NCBI GenBank assembly: GCA_017457865.1
Contig: JAFTGN010000021.1
Location: 1 to 34,223 of the forward strand
Origin: Lachnospiraceae bacterium
GTDB taxonomy: Bacteria; Bacillota; Clostridia; Lachnospirales; Lachnospiraceae
Direction: 5' to 3'
Length of the DNA stretch: 34,223 nucleotides
Shown here: one piece after another, positions 33,065 through 34,223 of the stretch
Layout: each line of letters begins with the position of its first letter
Numbering within the stretch: the stretch's first letter is position 1
Notes under the pieces: generated by a model
What the model was told of the DNA's origin: nothing
Database searches by the model: none
Seen by the model: the letters and a program-made list of their open reading frames with translations, nothing else
Made by a program: the position numbers and the translations under genes

Positions 33065-33694
33065 ATGAATATGCATGAGAGAATCATGGCCGGAAAACTT
33101 TTTACGGATATGTGTGAAGGGATGCCGGAGGAACGAAACGAAGCCAAAAGAAAGATGATTGCGTTTAATGGAACTACGCCGGATACCCTTGCAGAGCGCA
33201 TGAAAATCCAGAAGGAAATGCTGAGTGAAGAGAGCGGAACAGCATGGATTGAGCCACCATTTTATTTTTGTTATGGGAAGCATATTATCTTAGGAGAAGG
33301 AACTTATGTGAATTTTAACTGTAATTTCGTGGATGATGGTATGATTATAGTGGGAAAGAATGTAATGTTTGACCCTGCTGTGACCATTGCCACAGTCGGC
33401 CATCCCATTCGACCGGATATGCGGGAATATATGTACACTGCACCGGTCATCATTGAGGACAATGTGTGGATTGGAGAAAATGTGACCATCTGCCCCGGTG
33501 TGACCATCGGGGAAAACAGTGTGATTGGGGCAGGCAGTGTGGTGGTGAAGGACATCCCTGCAAACTGTATCGCGGTAGGGAATCCTTGTAAGGTACTGCG
33601 GCAGATCAGTGCCCATGACTGGGAATATTATTACAAGGACAGAAAGCTCGACGCAGAAGATTTAAAAGAAGAAAAGGCACTTCGGGAAGATTAA
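33065..33694 (+). CDS. Maltose O-acetyltransferase-like hexapeptide acetyltransferase, copy 2
   Basis: A 209-residue paralogue of the preceding gene with well-kept features: N-terminal HERIMAGKLFTDMCEGMPEE, WIEPPFYFCYGKHIILGEG, catalytic His in TVGHPIRPDMREY, VWIGENVTICPGVTIGENS and VIGAGSVVVKDIPANC. Predicted to acetylate a glucosyl, galactosyl or maltosyl unit. AAGGGGG is 7 bases before the ATG at 33065; the TTG at 33038 has none. The two copies clearly differ in sequence, so this is an old duplication or two separate acquisitions. Its stop overlaps the stop of the minus-strand gene by 4 bases. Confidence 0.92.
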   Translation: MNMHERIMAGKLFTDMCEGMPEERNEAKRKMIAFNGTTPDTLAERMKIQKEMLSEESGTAWIEPPFYFCYGKHIILGEGTYVNFNCNFVDDGMIIVGKNVMFDPAVTIATVGHPIRPDMREYMYTAPVIIEDNVWIGENVTICPGVTIGENSVIGAGSVVVKDIPANCIAVGNPCKVLRQISAHDWEYYYKDRKLDAEDLKEEKALRED

Positions 33695-34104
33695 GTAGAT
33701 GTAGGCGCAGATGCAGGACGCAGTGGTTCTGCAATCTGCGCCTGATGGATTTCTTTTAAGTCATCGATTGCCATTTCTACATCCAAAGTGTGAAAACCAA
33801 GCCAGCAGTCATTCATTGTGTGGGCATCTGCAATTTGATAGATTTCACGGCTGTTCTCATTGGTATAATAGTGCCAATAACGATAGATGTAACCAGTCCA
33901 GTACATCACTTCCAGAGAATAGGTTTCACCGGCTTTTTTCAGCCCGCCCATTTCTTCGTCCAGTTCTTCCAGAATATATTCTTCACCGGCCCATTGTAAG
34001 CGGTCGTACGTGTCATCCAGAGCGGCGGCAGTACGGCTGTTCATAAAGGATTGGATAAATGCGGGACAATCATAGCCGTTTTTGAATGCCAGATTTTGAA
34101 CCAT
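33691..34104 (-). CDS. Uncharacterised protein, probably 5'-truncated
   Basis: A minus-strand frame of 137 codons from the ATG at 34104. The body reads NGYDCPAFIQSFMNSRTAAA, DDTYDRLQWAGEEYILEE, EVMYWTGYIYRYWHYYTNEN and GFHTLDVEMAIDDLKEIHQ, a compact helical protein without signal peptide. I recognise the style of an unnamed Firmicutes family often found near small DUF3990/DUF3791 genes, but no function is known. There is no ribosome site before the ATG and the 5' end overlaps, in another frame, a fragment with a good start, so the true N-terminus was probably lost by deletion. Confidence 0.55.
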   Translation of the reverse strand: MVQNLAFKNGYDCPAFIQSFMNSRTAAALDDTYDRLQWAGEEYILEELDEEMGGLKKAGETYSLEVMYWTGYIYRYWHYYTNENSREIYQIADAHTMNDCWLGFHTLDVEMAIDDLKEIHQAQIAEPLRPASAPTST

Positions 34105-34177
34105 GATAAAGAGTGACCACTTCATCAGTGGAAATGATACGGTTATGAGAAATCGGAGTATCAATAGAATGTTTCAT
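34070..34177 (-). pseudogene. N-terminal fragment of a DUF3990-like protein
   Basis: The minus-strand ATG at 34177, 6 bases after AGGTG, starts MKHSIDTPISHNRIISTDEV and continues VTLYHGSKSGIQKRL to a stop at 34070-34072. The LYHGSKSGIQ segment is the normal opening of DUF3990 proteins, a family I believe belongs to the ADP-ribosyltransferase-like group. Only 35 codons are left; the rest is replaced by the partner gene in a different frame. A further minus-strand frame entering from the window edge ends at 34161, overlapping this start by 17 bases, which suggests the tail of an upstream operon partner. Confidence 0.5.
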
Positions 34178-34223
34178 ATGGTTCACCTGCCAGGATAGTA
34201 TATTGGAATGTCTTTATTGTATC

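Overview
The window reads as chromosomal DNA of a low-to-mid GC Gram-positive anaerobe of the class Clostridia, most likely a Lachnospiraceae gut bacterium. The grounds are strong GGAGG-type ribosome binding sites, TTGACA/TGnTATAAT promoters, a GlgC/GlgD pair, SpoVG, a large Firmicutes-type SRP RNA, a DUF6128-like protein, and an oxygen-sensitive housekeeping set (4Fe-4S endonuclease III, 4Fe-4S-type RlmD). No species can be named from sequence alone. No phage, plasmid replication genes or CRISPR array are visible.

Layout. 1-1263: the 3' tail of an unknown gene, then a 5'-truncated 3-hydroxyacyl-CoA dehydrogenase relic on the minus strand. 1365-2216: a small alarmone synthetase with its own promoter and strong terminator. 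2306-7195: a tight five-gene operon (circularly permuted ATP-grasp ligase, alpha-E protein, transglutaminase-like protein, AstE/AspA-type zinc deacylase, and a second AstE-like protein that has lost its zinc ligands) ending at a strong terminator. I consider this the most interesting unit: a predicted cytosolic amide/peptide ligation and hydrolysis pathway with no known product. 7480-9932: glycogen synthesis, glgC-glgD. 10179-10460: spoVG behind a leader carrying a terminator-like hairpin. 10525-11103 (minus): an uncharacterised protein, possibly LURP-one/tubby-like. 11294-13609: a LacI regulator and a solute-binding lipoprotein without permeases. 13752-15029 and 15130-16389: RlmD-type rRNA methyltransferase convergent with an M14 carboxypeptidase lipoprotein. 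16632-20292: tatD, ksgA, a DUF6128-like protein and tadA. 20543-20809: SRP RNA, preceded by what looks like a fragment of an ABC-transporter ATPase and not followed by dnaX. 21143-23755: a type II (calcium-type) P-type ATPase. 24042-28307: nth, then deoB, a UPF0340 protein and a MATE exporter. 28501-29524: tRNA-Gly(CCC) and an internally deleted IS1380-type element with recognisable inverted repeats. 29665-33694: AraC-type regulator divergent from a second MATE exporter, then two maltose O-acetyltransferase-like paralogues. 33691-34177: remains of a DUF3990-like gene fused out of frame to an uncharacterised partner.

The right third and the extreme left are the plastic parts: truncated genes, an IS relic, out-of-frame fusions and dispersed palindromic repeats. 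The middle is mostly intact core metabolism and RNA maintenance. Two repeat families link distant loci: a 27-base hairpin upstream of both the alarmone synthetase and deoB, and a palindromic element placed directly after two terminators and, in part, in front of the second MATE gene. All family names come from reading the translations; no database search was possible.
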